Below are positions 49,652 through 57,985 of a DNA stretch of 64,000 nucleotides, in pieces. The notes beneath the pieces are model-generated. The model saw nothing but the letters and a program-made list of their open reading frames with translations. It did no database searches and was not told where the DNA came from. This DNA is from JAWOLE01 sp963815655. GTDB lineage: Bacteria > Acidobacteriota > Thermoanaerobaculia > UBA5066 > Gp7-AA6. Each line of letters opens with the position of its first letter. The first letter of the stretch is position 1. Position numbers and translations under genes: made by a program. The stretch spans positions 930,001 through 994,000 of the forward strand of contig CAWFHK010000001.1 in the NCBI GenBank assembly GCA_963815655.1. The letters are read 5' to 3'.

Positions 49652-50400
49652 TCGCGCAGCCATCCCGGCAGGGCCCCCGCCTTCCGGCCCGTCTCCGGCA
49701 GCTCGGAGAGCTCCTTCTCCGCCTGCTCCAGGTCTCTTCTGGCCGTCTCCAGCTCCTCGCGTTTCTGGTCCCAGGCCGGCTTGATCACGCTGTCCCGATA
49801 CTGGCCATCGTCCCACGAATAGAAGTCGTTTTCGAGCTTCTTGGACTCCAGCTCGAAGCGGCGGACCTGCTCGCGAAGCTCTTCCACCCGGGCCCGCGCG
49901 CTGTGCATTCGCTCCCGCCAGTACGCCTCCGCGCTCGCATCCACGGATTCGGCGGGAGTCGGTCGCGCCGCCTGACCGGGAGTTGGCGCCGGGGACGTCG
50001 GCCGGGGCGACGACGTTGTCAGCCTCCCCTTTCTCGGGTCGGTCACGAGCGTCTCGTTGGTTATGGACACGGGAGGCTTCGAATCCTTGCGCTTCCTGCT
50101 CTTCTCCGCGGCGCGCACCCTTTCGGCGAGCGATTCTCCCGGCGCGGGAGTCGTCTCCGCGGTTTCGGGCGTGACCACGGCATCCGGCGCCCCCCGGCCG
50201 AATCCTCCCGTGAGTCTCGGAGGCCGCGGAGTCGGAGTCGGAGTCGCCTTGACCGCCGCCGAAGCGATGCCGCCGGAGGAGATCAGCAGGAGCGCCAGGA
50301 AGAATTGCGAATTATGAATTGTGAGTTGTGAATAACGGGCTGGCTCTCGTTCGCCGCCCCCGGGGCGCAATTCACAATTCTCCATTCTCGATTTCTTCAT
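49648..50400 (-). CDS. Exported coiled-coil protein with a repeat-derived N-terminus
   Basis: 250 residues. ATG 50400 overlaps the cupin stop, but the first 33 residues (MKKSRMENCELRPGG and QLTIHNSQF) are encoded by the two arms of array R16; only then comes a signal-like stretch (FFLALLLISSGGIASA). A Pro/Thr-rich region (about 50-150) leads to a charged coiled coil from about 160 (ERMHSARARVEELREQVRRF) to the end. No family recognised. Translation may really begin at or after residue 26, in which case the coupling to the cupin gene is accidental. Confidence 0.6.
   Translation of the reverse strand: MKKSRMENCELRPGGGEREPARYSQLTIHNSQFFLALLLISSGGIASAAVKATPTPTPRPPRLTGGFGRGAPDAVVTPETAETTPAPGESLAERVRAAEKSRKRKDSKPPVSITNETLVTDPRKGRLTTSSPRPTSPAPTPGQAARPTPAESVDASAEAYWRERMHSARARVEELREQVRRFELESKKLENDFYSWDDGQYRDSVIKPAWDQKREELETARRDLEQAEKELSELPETGRKAGALPGWLRE
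50302..50394. repeat. Period-7 inverted repeat array R16 (GAATTGT family)
   Basis: The left arm, 50302-50336, is exactly five heptads (GAATTGC, GAATTAT, GAATTGT and two variants); the right arm, 50367-50394, is four complementary heptads (ACAATTC, TCCATTC types). The 30-nt loop is very GC-rich. The arms are AT-rich, unlike the genome, and both are read as the N-terminus of a predicted protein. Confidence 0.92.
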
Positions 50401-50750
50401 GGCTCCGTCGTCCCGGCGCGCCCGTACCGATCTTCCAGGCGCACGACGTCGTCGAGCTCCGGGGAAGACACCTCCACCAGATCCACCGGGGCATCCGCCG
50501 ACAGGCGGTGGCGGACGCCGGGCAGGATGCGGTGCGATTGCCCCTGAAGGAGCCGCAGCTCCTTCATCACGCCCTCGACCTCCACCAGCAGCGTCACCTC
50601 TCCGTTGAGAACAAAGAGGGTCTCGTCCTTTCTTTCATGGTACTGAAGCGAGAGGGAGTGCCCCGGCTCGAGGTGGAGGATCTTCCCGGCGTACTTCTCG
50701 TTTTCCGCGAAGATGAGCTCGTGCCCCCAGGGCTTGGCGATCCGTCTCAC
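50397..50750 (-). CDS. Cupin of the mannose-6-phosphate isomerase type II kind
   Basis: 117 residues. RIAKPWGHELIFAENEKYAG is the start typical of single-domain phosphomannose-isomerase cupins, and LQYHERKDETLFVLNGEV holds the His/Glu metal ligands of cupin motif 1; HRILPGVRHRLSA is motif 2. It may isomerise mannose-6-phosphate and fructose-6-phosphate or act as a sugar-binding cupin. The GTG overlaps the ptsI stop by 4 bp, so it is coupled to the phosphotransferase genes, a hint at a link between sugar phosphates and PTS signalling. Confidence 0.82.
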   Translation of the reverse strand: MRRIAKPWGHELIFAENEKYAGKILHLEPGHSLSLQYHERKDETLFVLNGEVTLLVEVEGVMKELRLLQGQSHRILPGVRHRLSADAPVDLVEVSSPELDDVVRLEDRYGRAGTTEP

Positions 50751-52504
50751 CGGGCGGGCTCGCTTTCCGGGATCCGGACCGCCCGCGGCTTCTCCGCGGT
50801 GGCGGGGGCGCCCGCGTGCGGGAGGGTCCGGAACATCCTCTCCACCTCCGAGGTCTCGGATGCGTTCAGGGCCTTGACCGCCAGCGTCCGGGCCCGCCTC
50901 GAGTCGATCGCCAGCAGGCTGTCTTTCACGCCGGCGATGGCGACCGGGGTCACCGACAGCTCCCGGATCTGGAGTCCGACGAGCACGCCGATCCCCATCG
51001 GATCGGCGGCCATCTCGCCGCAGACCGCCACGGGCCGCCCGCAGGCGGCTCCCGCCTCCACGACGAACCGGATCATCCGCAGGATCGCCGGATGGAGCGG
51101 GCGGTAGAGGGCCGAGACGTCCGGGTTCGAGCGGTCCACGGCCAGGGCGTACTGAGCCAGGTCGTTGGTCCCGATCGAGAAGAAATCCGCTTCCAGGGCG
51201 AGCCGGTCGGCGAGCAGGGCCGCGGACGGGACCTCGATCATCACGCCCAGCGGCGGCGGTGCCGAGAGGCCCACGCGCTTCACGACCTTCTCCAGGTGGG
51301 CCCGCGCGGCCCGCAGCTCGCGCAGGCCGGCGACCATCGGAAGCAGGATCCGGAGCTCTCCCTTGCGGGACGCGAGGCAGAGGGCCGTCAGCTGCTCTTC
51401 GAAGAGCTCGGGGTGGGCGAGGCAGTAGCGCAGGCCGCGCAACCCGAGGGCGGGGTTCTCCCCGGGCGCCGGGCCGATTCCCTTCTCGCCGCCGAGGTCG
51501 TACGTCCGCACCACGACGGGGTGAGGGCTCGAGGCCGCGATCAGCCTCTCGTACGCCGCGCGCTGCTCCTCCACCCCCGGGGATTTCGGCGCCGCCGCCA
51601 GGTACAGGAATTCCGAGCGGAACAGCCCGATGCCCTCGGCGTGGCATCGCTCGATGGACGGGATCTCTTCGGTCAGCTCGAGGTTGGCCCGGACGACGAT
51701 CCGGACCCCGTCGGCCGTGGCCGCGGCGCCCGCCGTCCTGGCGCGAAGACGCCGGGACTTCTCCCGCGCTTCGCGGACCCTCACGAGGCTCTTGCGGATC
51801 TTCTCCTTCGACGGGGAGGGATCGACGACCCCGCGGTCGCCGTCGACGACGATCGGCCGCTCGGGCGAGACGGCGTCGCAGAGCCCGGCCACTCCGGCAA
51901 CGGCGGGCAGGCCGAAGGACCGCGCGATGATGCTGGCGTGCGAGGTCGGGCCTCCCCGCTCCAGGGCGATCGCGCGCACGCGCCGAGGATCCAGGCGCGC
52001 CGCGTCGGCGGGAGACAGCTCGTCGGCGACGAGGATGGATCCCCGCGGCAGATCGCGGTCGGGCTGAGGGTTGCCGCCGGAGAGCTGCCGGGCGATCTCC
52101 CGGGCCACATCCGTGATGTCCGCCGCCCGCTCGCGCATCGCGGAGGCGTCCGCCCTCTCCAGCCGCTCCGCCATCTCGCGCGCCACGGCCGCCAGCGCCC
52201 ACTCGCAGTTGACGCGCTCCTTGCGCATGCGGTCGACGATGGCCGAGAGGAGCGTCTCGTCGGAGGCGATCAGGCCGTGCGCTTCCAGGATCGTCGCGAG
52301 CTCCGAACCGATGGCGCCGCTGGATTCCCGGGAATGCTTGAGGAAGTCCTCCGTCGCCGCCTTCGCGGCGCGCCGCAGCCTCCGCTCCTCCTCAGCGAGC
52401 TCCTCGGGAGGCAGCGCCCTGCGGAAGGCGGGAGTGCCCCCAAAGCGCACGATGACCGCGCGCCCGACCGCGATGCCCGGAGAAACGGGAAGACCCTGCA
52501 ACAT
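50747..52504 (-). CDS. ptsI: PTS enzyme I (phosphoenolpyruvate-protein phosphotransferase)
   Basis: 585 residues from ATG 52504; the longer frame upstream is repeat R17. The N-terminal domain begins LQGLPVSPGIAVGRAV; the phospho-His is in ERGGPTSHASIIAR near residue 190; the PEP-binding barrel has GIGLFRSEFLYL near 300, VRTYDLGGEKG, and FFSIGTNDLAQY, with the Cys in AVCGEMAADP. It moves phosphate from PEP to HPr. No GAF domain, so it is EI and not EI-Ntr. No sugar permease is nearby, which suggests regulatory use. Confidence 0.96.
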   Translation of the reverse strand: MLQGLPVSPGIAVGRAVIVRFGGTPAFRRALPPEELAEEERRLRRAAKAATEDFLKHSRESSGAIGSELATILEAHGLIASDETLLSAIVDRMRKERVNCEWALAAVAREMAERLERADASAMRERAADITDVAREIARQLSGGNPQPDRDLPRGSILVADELSPADAARLDPRRVRAIALERGGPTSHASIIARSFGLPAVAGVAGLCDAVSPERPIVVDGDRGVVDPSPSKEKIRKSLVRVREAREKSRRLRARTAGAAATADGVRIVVRANLELTEEIPSIERCHAEGIGLFRSEFLYLAAAPKSPGVEEQRAAYERLIAASSPHPVVVRTYDLGGEKGIGPAPGENPALGLRGLRYCLAHPELFEEQLTALCLASRKGELRILLPMVAGLRELRAARAHLEKVVKRVGLSAPPPLGVMIEVPSAALLADRLALEADFFSIGTNDLAQYALAVDRSNPDVSALYRPLHPAILRMIRFVVEAGAACGRPVAVCGEMAADPMGIGVLVGLQIRELSVTPVAIAGVKDSLLAIDSRRARTLAVKALNASETSEVERMFRTLPHAGAPATAEKPRAVRIPESEPAR

Positions 52505-52505
52505 A

Positions 52506-52592
52506 AATTGATCGGGTGATCTGCGATCGGGTGATCGGGTGATTAGAGCTTCAATCACCCGATGGCACGATCATCCGATCATCCGATTCCTC
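52506..52592. repeat. Period-8 inverted repeat array R17 (GATCGGGT family)
   Basis: GAT recurs at 52510, 52518, 52525, 52533 and 52541, so the unit is 8 nt (GATCGGGT) with one 7-nt step. The right arm, 52554-52592, has complementary 8-mers (ATCACCCG, ATCATCCG). The loop is about 10 nt. It fills the gap between ptsH and ptsI and supplies the bases directly before the ptsI ATG. Confidence 0.88.
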
Positions 52593-52862
52593 TCATTCCT
52601 CCTCGTCGAAACTGCGGGCGATCAGGTCCTGGACCGCGGCGAAGGCGGCGGCCTCGTCCTCGCCGTTGATGGTCAGTACGATCCGCGTCCCCTGCGAAGC
52701 GGCGAGCAGCAGGATCCCCAGAATGCTCTTGCCGTCCACCTCCTCGCCGTTCTTTCGGATCTTGACGGAGGACTTGAAGCGGCTGGCCGTCTGGACAAAC
52801 TTCGCCGCGGCGCGGGCATGGAGGCCCAGGCGGTTCTTGATCGAGACCTCCTCCTGGATCAT
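52593..52862 (-). CDS. ptsH: PTS phosphocarrier HPr
   Basis: 89 residues. VSIKNRLGLHARAAAKFV holds the active-site His near residue 15 and GKSILGILLLAASQG the regulatory Ser near 46, the site HprK phosphorylates. ATG 52862 overlaps the end of the EIIA gene by 4 bp; longer frames upstream are shadows of it. Both phosphorylation sites are present, matching the presence of both ptsI and hprK. Confidence 0.96.
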   Translation of the reverse strand: MIQEEVSIKNRLGLHARAAAKFVQTASRFKSSVKIRKNGEEVDGKSILGILLLAASQGTRIVLTINGEDEAAAFAAVQDLIARSFDEEE

Positions 52863-53302
52863 GGCTCCCGCGACTCCGACGCGGCGGCCGCCGCGGACTC
52901 CTCGCTGGCCAGGAGGTCCGAAGCCACGCAGATCGAGCGCTGGCCCCGGTCCCGAGCCAGACGCGCGACCTCGCCGACCGGCTTTCCGCTTCCCTGCAGC
53001 GAGGCGCACTTCAGGACCATCGGGAGGTTGACTCCCGTGACGATCTCGACCCGGTCCTTCGCCAGGAACGGAAGGGCCAGGTTGGTCGGGGTGCCGCCGA
53101 ACATGTCCGTCAGGATGACGGCCCCGTCTCCCCTGTCGGCCTCCGCCAGCCCGGCGGCGATGCGCTCGCGCGCGTCCTCACCGATCTCGCTCCACTCCAG
53201 GGCCACGGCGACCATCGAGGAAATGTCGGGCTGGATGATCAGCGCCGCCGCCTTGAGCTCCTCCGCGAGCCTTCCGTGAGTGACCAGCAGTATTCCGATC
53301 AT
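52859..53302 (-). CDS. PTS EIIA component, mannose type
   Basis: 147 residues. MIGILLVTHGRLAEELKAAA has the active His near residue 9, and GDGAVILTDMFGGTPTNLAL near 58 is the second conserved segment of EIIA-Man. No EIIB, EIIC or EIID is found in the window, so the protein cannot work in uptake with local partners; it is likely a phosphorylation-state sensor that binds other targets. It overlaps ptsH by 4 bp. Confidence 0.92.
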   Translation of the reverse strand: MIGILLVTHGRLAEELKAAALIIQPDISSMVAVALEWSEIGEDARERIAAGLAEADRGDGAVILTDMFGGTPTNLALPFLAKDRVEIVTGVNLPMVLKCASLQGSGKPVGEVARLARDRGQRSICVASDLLASEESAAAAASESREP

Positions 53303-53332
53303 GGGCCTGGATTCACATTCTACCGGGCCGGA

Positions 53333-53396
53333 AATCGCGAATCGGCAATCGGGAATCGAAAAGACAACGGTTCATCGCGATTTCCGATTTCCCGAC
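53333..53396. repeat. Period-7 inverted repeat array R18 (AATCGGG family)
   Basis: The left arm, 53333-53360, is four perfect-length heptads (AATCGCG, AATCGGC, AATCGGG, AATCGAA). The right arm, 53376-53396, is three complementary heptads (CGCGATT, TCCGATT and one variant) ending 1 bp before the rapZ stop. The loop is 15 nt. Confidence 0.9.
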
Positions 53397-54362
53397 TCAT
53401 TCGCGGGTGGCATCCCGATGGGAGACGCGCACCGGGTAGCCCTTCTCCTTGAGCATGGCCGCCAGCCGCTCCGCCACGAAGACCGAGCGGTGCCTCCCTC
53501 CGGTGCATCCCACTCCGATCGAGAGGTAGCTCTTGTGCTCCTTCTCGTAGAGCGGCAGCAGATAGTCGAGAAACTCCCGGACCCGGGCGAGGAACCTCCC
53601 CGTCTCGGGGTCCTTCTCGATGTAGGCCGCCACGGTGGGGTCCAGGCCAGTCTTGAGCTTGAGCTCCGGAACGAAGTGAGGATTGGCGAGGAACCGCACG
53701 TCGAAGAGGAGATCCACATCGTGCGGAACTCCGAACTTGTATCCGAAGGAGGTCGCCGACAGCAGCATCCGCGCCCGAGAGGGATCGCTCACGAAGGTCT
53801 TCTGGATGAACGAGCGCAGCTCGTGCACCGTCATCTCGGAGGTGTCCACGACGACGTCCGCCACCGAGCGGACCTCCTCGAGCATCCGGCGCTCGCGGCG
53901 CAGCGACTGGAGGAGCGACCGGTTTCCCGACAGCGGGTGCGGGCGGCGGGTCTCGGAGAAGCGGCGAATAAGCGATTCCTCCGAAGCGTCCAGGAAGAGC
54001 AGGCGCGTTGCCGGCACCATCGCGCGCAGGCGCGAGAGGATCTTCGGGAAGCGGCCGGCGAAGTCCGGGTTGCGCACGTCCAGGATCACTCCCACGCGGG
54101 GAGCGGAGACGCGGGAGAGCAGCGGCTCGACGAGCTCGAGGGGGAGATTGTCCACGCAGAAATACCCCATGTCCTCGAGGCACTTGTTCACGTAGCTCTT
54201 TCCCGATCCGGAGAGCCCGGTCACGACCACGAGGCTCTCGGGAAGAGTGCACGTCCCGGCGCCTTCGCCGGCCCCCTTCGCGTTCACATCGGCCGCGGTC
54301 TCCCTCGCGGGACGGGAGGACGCGGTTCGGCTCCGGGGGGAGCGGCGGCGGGCCTTGACCAC
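53397..54362 (-). CDS. rapZ: RNase adapter / nucleotide-binding protein RapZ
   Basis: 321 residues by the GTG start at 54362; the first 40 are low-complexity basic sequence and may be untranslated (internal GTG near residue 26). VVTGLSGSGKSYVNKCLED is the Walker A motif, GYFCVDNLPLELV follows, and the C-terminal domain has FLANPHFVPELKLKTG, GVGCTGGRHRSVFVAE near 290. In Enterobacteria the family controls glucosamine-6-phosphate synthase mRNA; elsewhere it binds nucleotides. It commonly sits beside hprK, ptsN and rpoN, as here. Confidence 0.93.
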   Translation of the reverse strand: MVKARRRSPRSRTASSRPARETAADVNAKGAGEGAGTCTLPESLVVVTGLSGSGKSYVNKCLEDMGYFCVDNLPLELVEPLLSRVSAPRVGVILDVRNPDFAGRFPKILSRLRAMVPATRLLFLDASEESLIRRFSETRRPHPLSGNRSLLQSLRRERRMLEEVRSVADVVVDTSEMTVHELRSFIQKTFVSDPSRARMLLSATSFGYKFGVPHDVDLLFDVRFLANPHFVPELKLKTGLDPTVAAYIEKDPETGRFLARVREFLDYLLPLYEKEHKSYLSIGVGCTGGRHRSVFVAERLAAMLKEKGYPVRVSHRDATRE

Positions 54363-54363
54363 G

Positions 54364-55347
54364 CTAGCGGCGGCGCACGGGCGACCGCGCGTTCTTCGCT
54401 ATCTGCTCGTCCACCTTGAGGGCGAACTCCTTAGCGGCGTCGTACCCCTGCATCTTCAGCAGCTCGTTGCGGGCGCCGATCTCGATCAGAAGGGCGAGGT
54501 TGCGCCCCGAGGCGACGGGCAGGCGCAGGAGGGGAAGGGCTTTTCCGAGGATCGAATAGGTCTCGCCGTCCAGGCCCAGCCGGTCGTACTTCTTCGCTGG
54601 GTCCCAGCGCTCGAGCTCGATGACGAGCTCGATCGACTTGGAAGTGCGGACGGAGGAGACGCCGAAGAGGTTCTTGATGTTGATGATGCCGATGCCCCGC
54701 AGCTCCATGTGGTAGCGGATCATCTCCGCCGCGCGGCCGACGAGGGCCCCGTTGGGGTACTTGCGGATCTCCACGACGTCGTCGGCGACCAGCCTGTGGC
54801 CCCGCTGGATGAGGTCGAGCGCGCACTCGCTCTTCCCGATCCCGGAGTCGCCCAGGAGCAGGACCCCCATGCCGTAGACGTCCACCAGGACTCCGTGAAC
54901 AGTGGCCGAGGGGGCGAGCTCGTCCTCCAACACTCTCGTGATGGACTGGATGACGACCGAGGTCGTCTGATCGGAAACGAGAAGGGGAACGGAGCGCAGG
55001 CGGCACTCGCGGGCGAGGTCCTCGGGGACCTCCTGCCCCTTGGTGATCACGAACGCGGCGACCGGCAGCGCGCAGATCGACTGGATCCGGTCGCGGCGCA
55101 CGTCGGGCGGCATCGTGTCGAGATAGTTCAGCTCGCTCTCACCAAGGATCTGAATCCGTCCCGGCTTGATGAAGGCCAGGAACCCGGCGAAGGCGAGGCC
55201 GGGTCTCTGGATGCGGCCCCAGGAAATGACGCGGGAGAAGCCGGGCTCTCCCGCGACCGTGCGCATCTTCAGGTCCGCCAGGATCGGCGAGCGGAGGATC
55301 TCGGCCGTCAGGTCGACGGTGTGGCCCGGCTCCTCGGGCACGCTCAC
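54364..55347 (-). CDS. hprK: HPr kinase/phosphorylase
   Basis: 327 residues from GTG 55347, which overlaps the ptsN stop (GTGA); the longer frame upstream is a shadow. The N-terminal domain (about 1-130) is followed by the P-loop GVLLLGDSGIGKSECALDLI near 155 and the family signature ELRGIGIINIKNLFGVSSV near 205. It phosphorylates HPr on Ser46 with ATP and removes it with phosphate. In a diderm bacterium with sigma-54 this enzyme is part of a regulatory PTS rather than carbon-catabolite control by CcpA. Confidence 0.95.
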   Translation of the reverse strand: MSVPEEPGHTVDLTAEILRSPILADLKMRTVAGEPGFSRVISWGRIQRPGLAFAGFLAFIKPGRIQILGESELNYLDTMPPDVRRDRIQSICALPVAAFVITKGQEVPEDLARECRLRSVPLLVSDQTTSVVIQSITRVLEDELAPSATVHGVLVDVYGMGVLLLGDSGIGKSECALDLIQRGHRLVADDVVEIRKYPNGALVGRAAEMIRYHMELRGIGIINIKNLFGVSSVRTSKSIELVIELERWDPAKKYDRLGLDGETYSILGKALPLLRLPVASGRNLALLIEIGARNELLKMQGYDAAKEFALKVDEQIAKNARSPVRRR

Positions 55348-55838
55348 GCCCCTGCCGCCGTCGGTGTCGTCTGCGCCTCGCGGAGGGCTTCCACCATACC
55401 TTCGCGCGTCGTCACCGCCCGCAGGCTCTCGACGACTCCGGGCGTCTTCAGGAGCCGAGAGATCCGGGCCAGAGCCTGGAGGTGGACGGCCGGCTGGTCC
55501 GCCGGCGAAAGGATCAGGAAAATGAGAGTCACCCGGATTCCGTCCGGAGCGTGGAAGTCGATCCCCTCCGGCGCCAGGCCGATCGCGAGCACGACGTCTC
55601 CCACGTCCCGGCATTTCGAATGGGGAATGGCCACCCCTCCCCCGAGGCCCGTGCATCCTAACTTCTCCCGCTCGACGAGCCGCCGGGTCAGCTCCGCGGC
55701 GTCGTGGATGACTCCCGCCGCCGCGAGGCGCCGGGACATCTCCGCGAGGACGTCTTCCAGGCCCGGTCCCCGGAGGCCGGTGAAGATGAAACGCGAATCG
55801 ACGAGTCCCAGGAGAGGCCCTTCCGCTCCGGCGGTCAA
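55344..55838 (-). CDS. ptsN: PTS EIIA-Ntr (fructose-type IIA domain)
   Basis: 164 residues with a TTG start and a strong GGGGGAGG ribosome site. LGCTGLGGGVAIPHSKC near residue 65 contains the phospho-His of the EIIA-Fru/PtsN family, and TLIFLILSPADQPAVHLQAL near 105 is typical. It is a second EIIA type in the same operon. Its location between hpf and hprK, behind rpoN, is the classic nitrogen-PTS arrangement. Confidence 0.93.
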   Translation of the reverse strand: MTAGAEGPLLGLVDSRFIFTGLRGPGLEDVLAEMSRRLAAAGVIHDAAELTRRLVEREKLGCTGLGGGVAIPHSKCRDVGDVVLAIGLAPEGIDFHAPDGIRVTLIFLILSPADQPAVHLQALARISRLLKTPGVVESLRAVTTREGMVEALREAQTTPTAAGA

Positions 55839-55881
55839 GCGCCCTCCCCCGTGCCCGGACGAGCGGCTCCTCCGGGGCGCT

Positions 55882-56460
55882 TCAGCATTCCGGCACGATC
55901 AGGCCGAAGTCCCCGTCGCGGCGCTTGTAGAGGATGGAGATCCTCTCGCTCGCGGAGTCCCGGAACACGAGGAACTCCTGGCGCGAGCCTTCGAGCCGCA
56001 GCCCCGCCTCTTCGGCGCTCATCGGCTTGACGGGAAGGCGCTGCTGTCCGCTCCGGACGATCCTCGCCGCCGCCGGAGAAGCCGGCTCGCCCCCTCTCCC
56101 CGCTTCGGCGCCCGCTTCGACCGCGGCCCTGGCCCCTCGAATCGATCCGCCGGGCGCCGCGCCCCGATGCTTGCGGTCGCGCCGCCGGCCGAGGTCCCTC
56201 TTCGCCTGGGCGTCGATCTTCTCGAACGCCAGCGTCACCGCCGCCCGCGGATCGCCGGCCGTTTCTTCCTGCGCCTTCCAGTGCCGGCGGCGATGGCTCG
56301 CGATGACCTCCGCGCCGAACCGGTGCTTTTCCTGAGACAGCACGACGCGCACGGTCGCCGGGCCCCCGAGCCGCCTCTCGAGCCGCTGCGTCTGCCGGCG
56401 CGCCAGCTCCCTGAGCGACGGGGTGACCTCGATGTTGCGCCCGGTGCATTCGAAACCCAT
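55882..56460 (-). CDS. hpf: Ribosome hibernation-promoting factor, long form
   Basis: 192 residues from ATG 56460 with AGGAGGGG upstream. The N-terminal S30AE domain begins FECTGRNIEVTPSLRELARR; a basic variable linker (about 95-135) leads to the C-terminal dimerising domain (VKPMSAEEAGLRLEGSRQEF, ISILYKRRDGDFGLI), so it is the long HPF that makes 100S ribosomes by itself. It lies directly downstream of rpoN, the normal place for this gene. Confidence 0.93.
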   Translation of the reverse strand: MGFECTGRNIEVTPSLRELARRQTQRLERRLGGPATVRVVLSQEKHRFGAEVIASHRRRHWKAQEETAGDPRAAVTLAFEKIDAQAKRDLGRRRDRKHRGAAPGGSIRGARAAVEAGAEAGRGGEPASPAAARIVRSGQQRLPVKPMSAEEAGLRLEGSRQEFLVFRDSASERISILYKRRDGDFGLIVPEC

Positions 56461-56473
56461 GTCCCCTCCTGAT

Positions 56474-57985
56474 CTAGAAAGCCTGTTTGCGCTGCGAGGA
56501 GGACGGGATCCGGAGCTCTTCGCGGTACTTCGCGACGGTCCGTCTCGCGATCTGGATTCCCTCCGCTCGCAGGCGCTGCATGATGCGGGCGTCCGAATGG
56601 GGGCGGCGCGCATCTTCATCGGCGATGTACCGCGCGATCTTGCTCTTGATGGAGAGAGACGAGACGTCGGCCCCGTTGGCCGAATCGATGCCGCTGTGGA
56701 AGAAGTACTTCATCGGGTAGAGCCCGCGCGGCGTGTGAATGTACTTGTTCGAGACGACGCGCGAAACGGTCGATTCGTGCATCCCGATGTCGTTGGCCAC
56801 GTCGCGCAGGACGAGGGGCCGCAGGTGCTCGATCCCCTTGTCCAGGAACTCGCGCTGGTAGCGGACGATGGAGTCGGCCACCTTGTAGATGGTCCTCTGG
56901 CGCTGGTCGAGGCTCTTGATGAGCCAGACGGCGGAGCGCATCTTGTCCTTCAGGTACGCGGCCGCCTCCTGGCCGATCGCGCCGTTGCCTCCGCGGAGCA
57001 TCCTGCGGTACGCCGCGGAGATGCGCAATTTCGGCAGCCCGTCCTCGTTCAACTGGATGACGTACTCGTCGCCGATCTTGCGCACGGCCACGTCCGGCTC
57101 GACGTAGATGGTCCGCTCCTTGGAATACTTCCGGCCCGGCTTGGGCTCCAGGTTCTTGATGATCTCGACAACCGCCTGGAGCTCCGCCATCCCCACGCCG
57201 AGAGTCCGCGAGAGCTGCGGGAACTGGCGATTCAGGAATTCCGGCCAGTGCTCGAGGACGATCTTCTCGATCAGGGGGTTGTCGATGTGGAGCGCCCGGA
57301 TCTGCAGCATCAGGCAATCGGGAAGGTCGAAGGCGCAGATTCCCGTCGGGTCGAAGGAGCGGACGAGGGCCAGGGCTTTCTCGACGTCCGCCTCGTCCTC
57401 GTAGCCCGCGCCGCGGATCTCCTCGCGCGCGACCCGCAGGTATCCGTCCTCGTCGACGTTGCCGATCAGATAGTTCGCGATCTCGCGGACCGGCGGCGGG
57501 GTGTCCGACATCGAGAGCTGCCAGGTCAGGTATTCCTGGAGGCCCGGCGTGCTCGACAGCGTGTTCTCGAGTGGAGTTTGCTCGGTCTCCTCGTACTGGC
57601 GCGGGTTGTAGGCCGTGTCGAAGTAGTCTTCGAAATAGGCGTCGAAGTCGATCTCGTCGAAGGAGTCCCTTTCCCGCTCTGGAGCGGCTTCGACCTCGGC
57701 GGGCGTCTCGCCCGGGGCCGGCGCCGTGGCCGCCGGGACCGCCTCGGCGTCGGCCTCCTCTTTGGCGGCCGGCTCGGGGGCATCCGGGGATGCCTCGGCC
57801 GACTCCGCCTCCTGCGCGGCCTCCTCCTGCTCCTCTTCGAGAACCGGATTCTCCACCATCTCCTGGGTCAGCACCTCTTCCAGCTCGAGCTTCGACATCT
57901 GCAGGAGCTTGATGGCCTGCTGCAGCGACGGCGTCATGACCAGCCGCTGAGAGAGTCTGAGATTGAGCTTCTGTTCCAGCGGCAT
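56474..57985 (-). CDS. rpoN: RNA polymerase sigma-54 factor
   Basis: 503 residues from ATG 57985. Region I is present (LEQKLNLRLSQRLVMTPSLQ and MSKLELEEVLTQEMVENPVL), followed by an acidic Ala/Glu-rich region II (about 55-130), core-binding and helix-turn-helix regions (DIGMHESTVSRVVSNKY), and a perfect RpoN box ARRTVAKYRE near residue 483. Its start shares a base with the lptB stop. Requires enhancer-binding activators, none of which is seen in the window. Confidence 0.97.
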   Translation of the reverse strand: MPLEQKLNLRLSQRLVMTPSLQQAIKLLQMSKLELEEVLTQEMVENPVLEEEQEEAAQEAESAEASPDAPEPAAKEEADAEAVPAATAPAPGETPAEVEAAPERERDSFDEIDFDAYFEDYFDTAYNPRQYEETEQTPLENTLSSTPGLQEYLTWQLSMSDTPPPVREIANYLIGNVDEDGYLRVAREEIRGAGYEDEADVEKALALVRSFDPTGICAFDLPDCLMLQIRALHIDNPLIEKIVLEHWPEFLNRQFPQLSRTLGVGMAELQAVVEIIKNLEPKPGRKYSKERTIYVEPDVAVRKIGDEYVIQLNEDGLPKLRISAAYRRMLRGGNGAIGQEAAAYLKDKMRSAVWLIKSLDQRQRTIYKVADSIVRYQREFLDKGIEHLRPLVLRDVANDIGMHESTVSRVVSNKYIHTPRGLYPMKYFFHSGIDSANGADVSSLSIKSKIARYIADEDARRPHSDARIMQRLRAEGIQIARRTVAKYREELRIPSSSQRKQAF

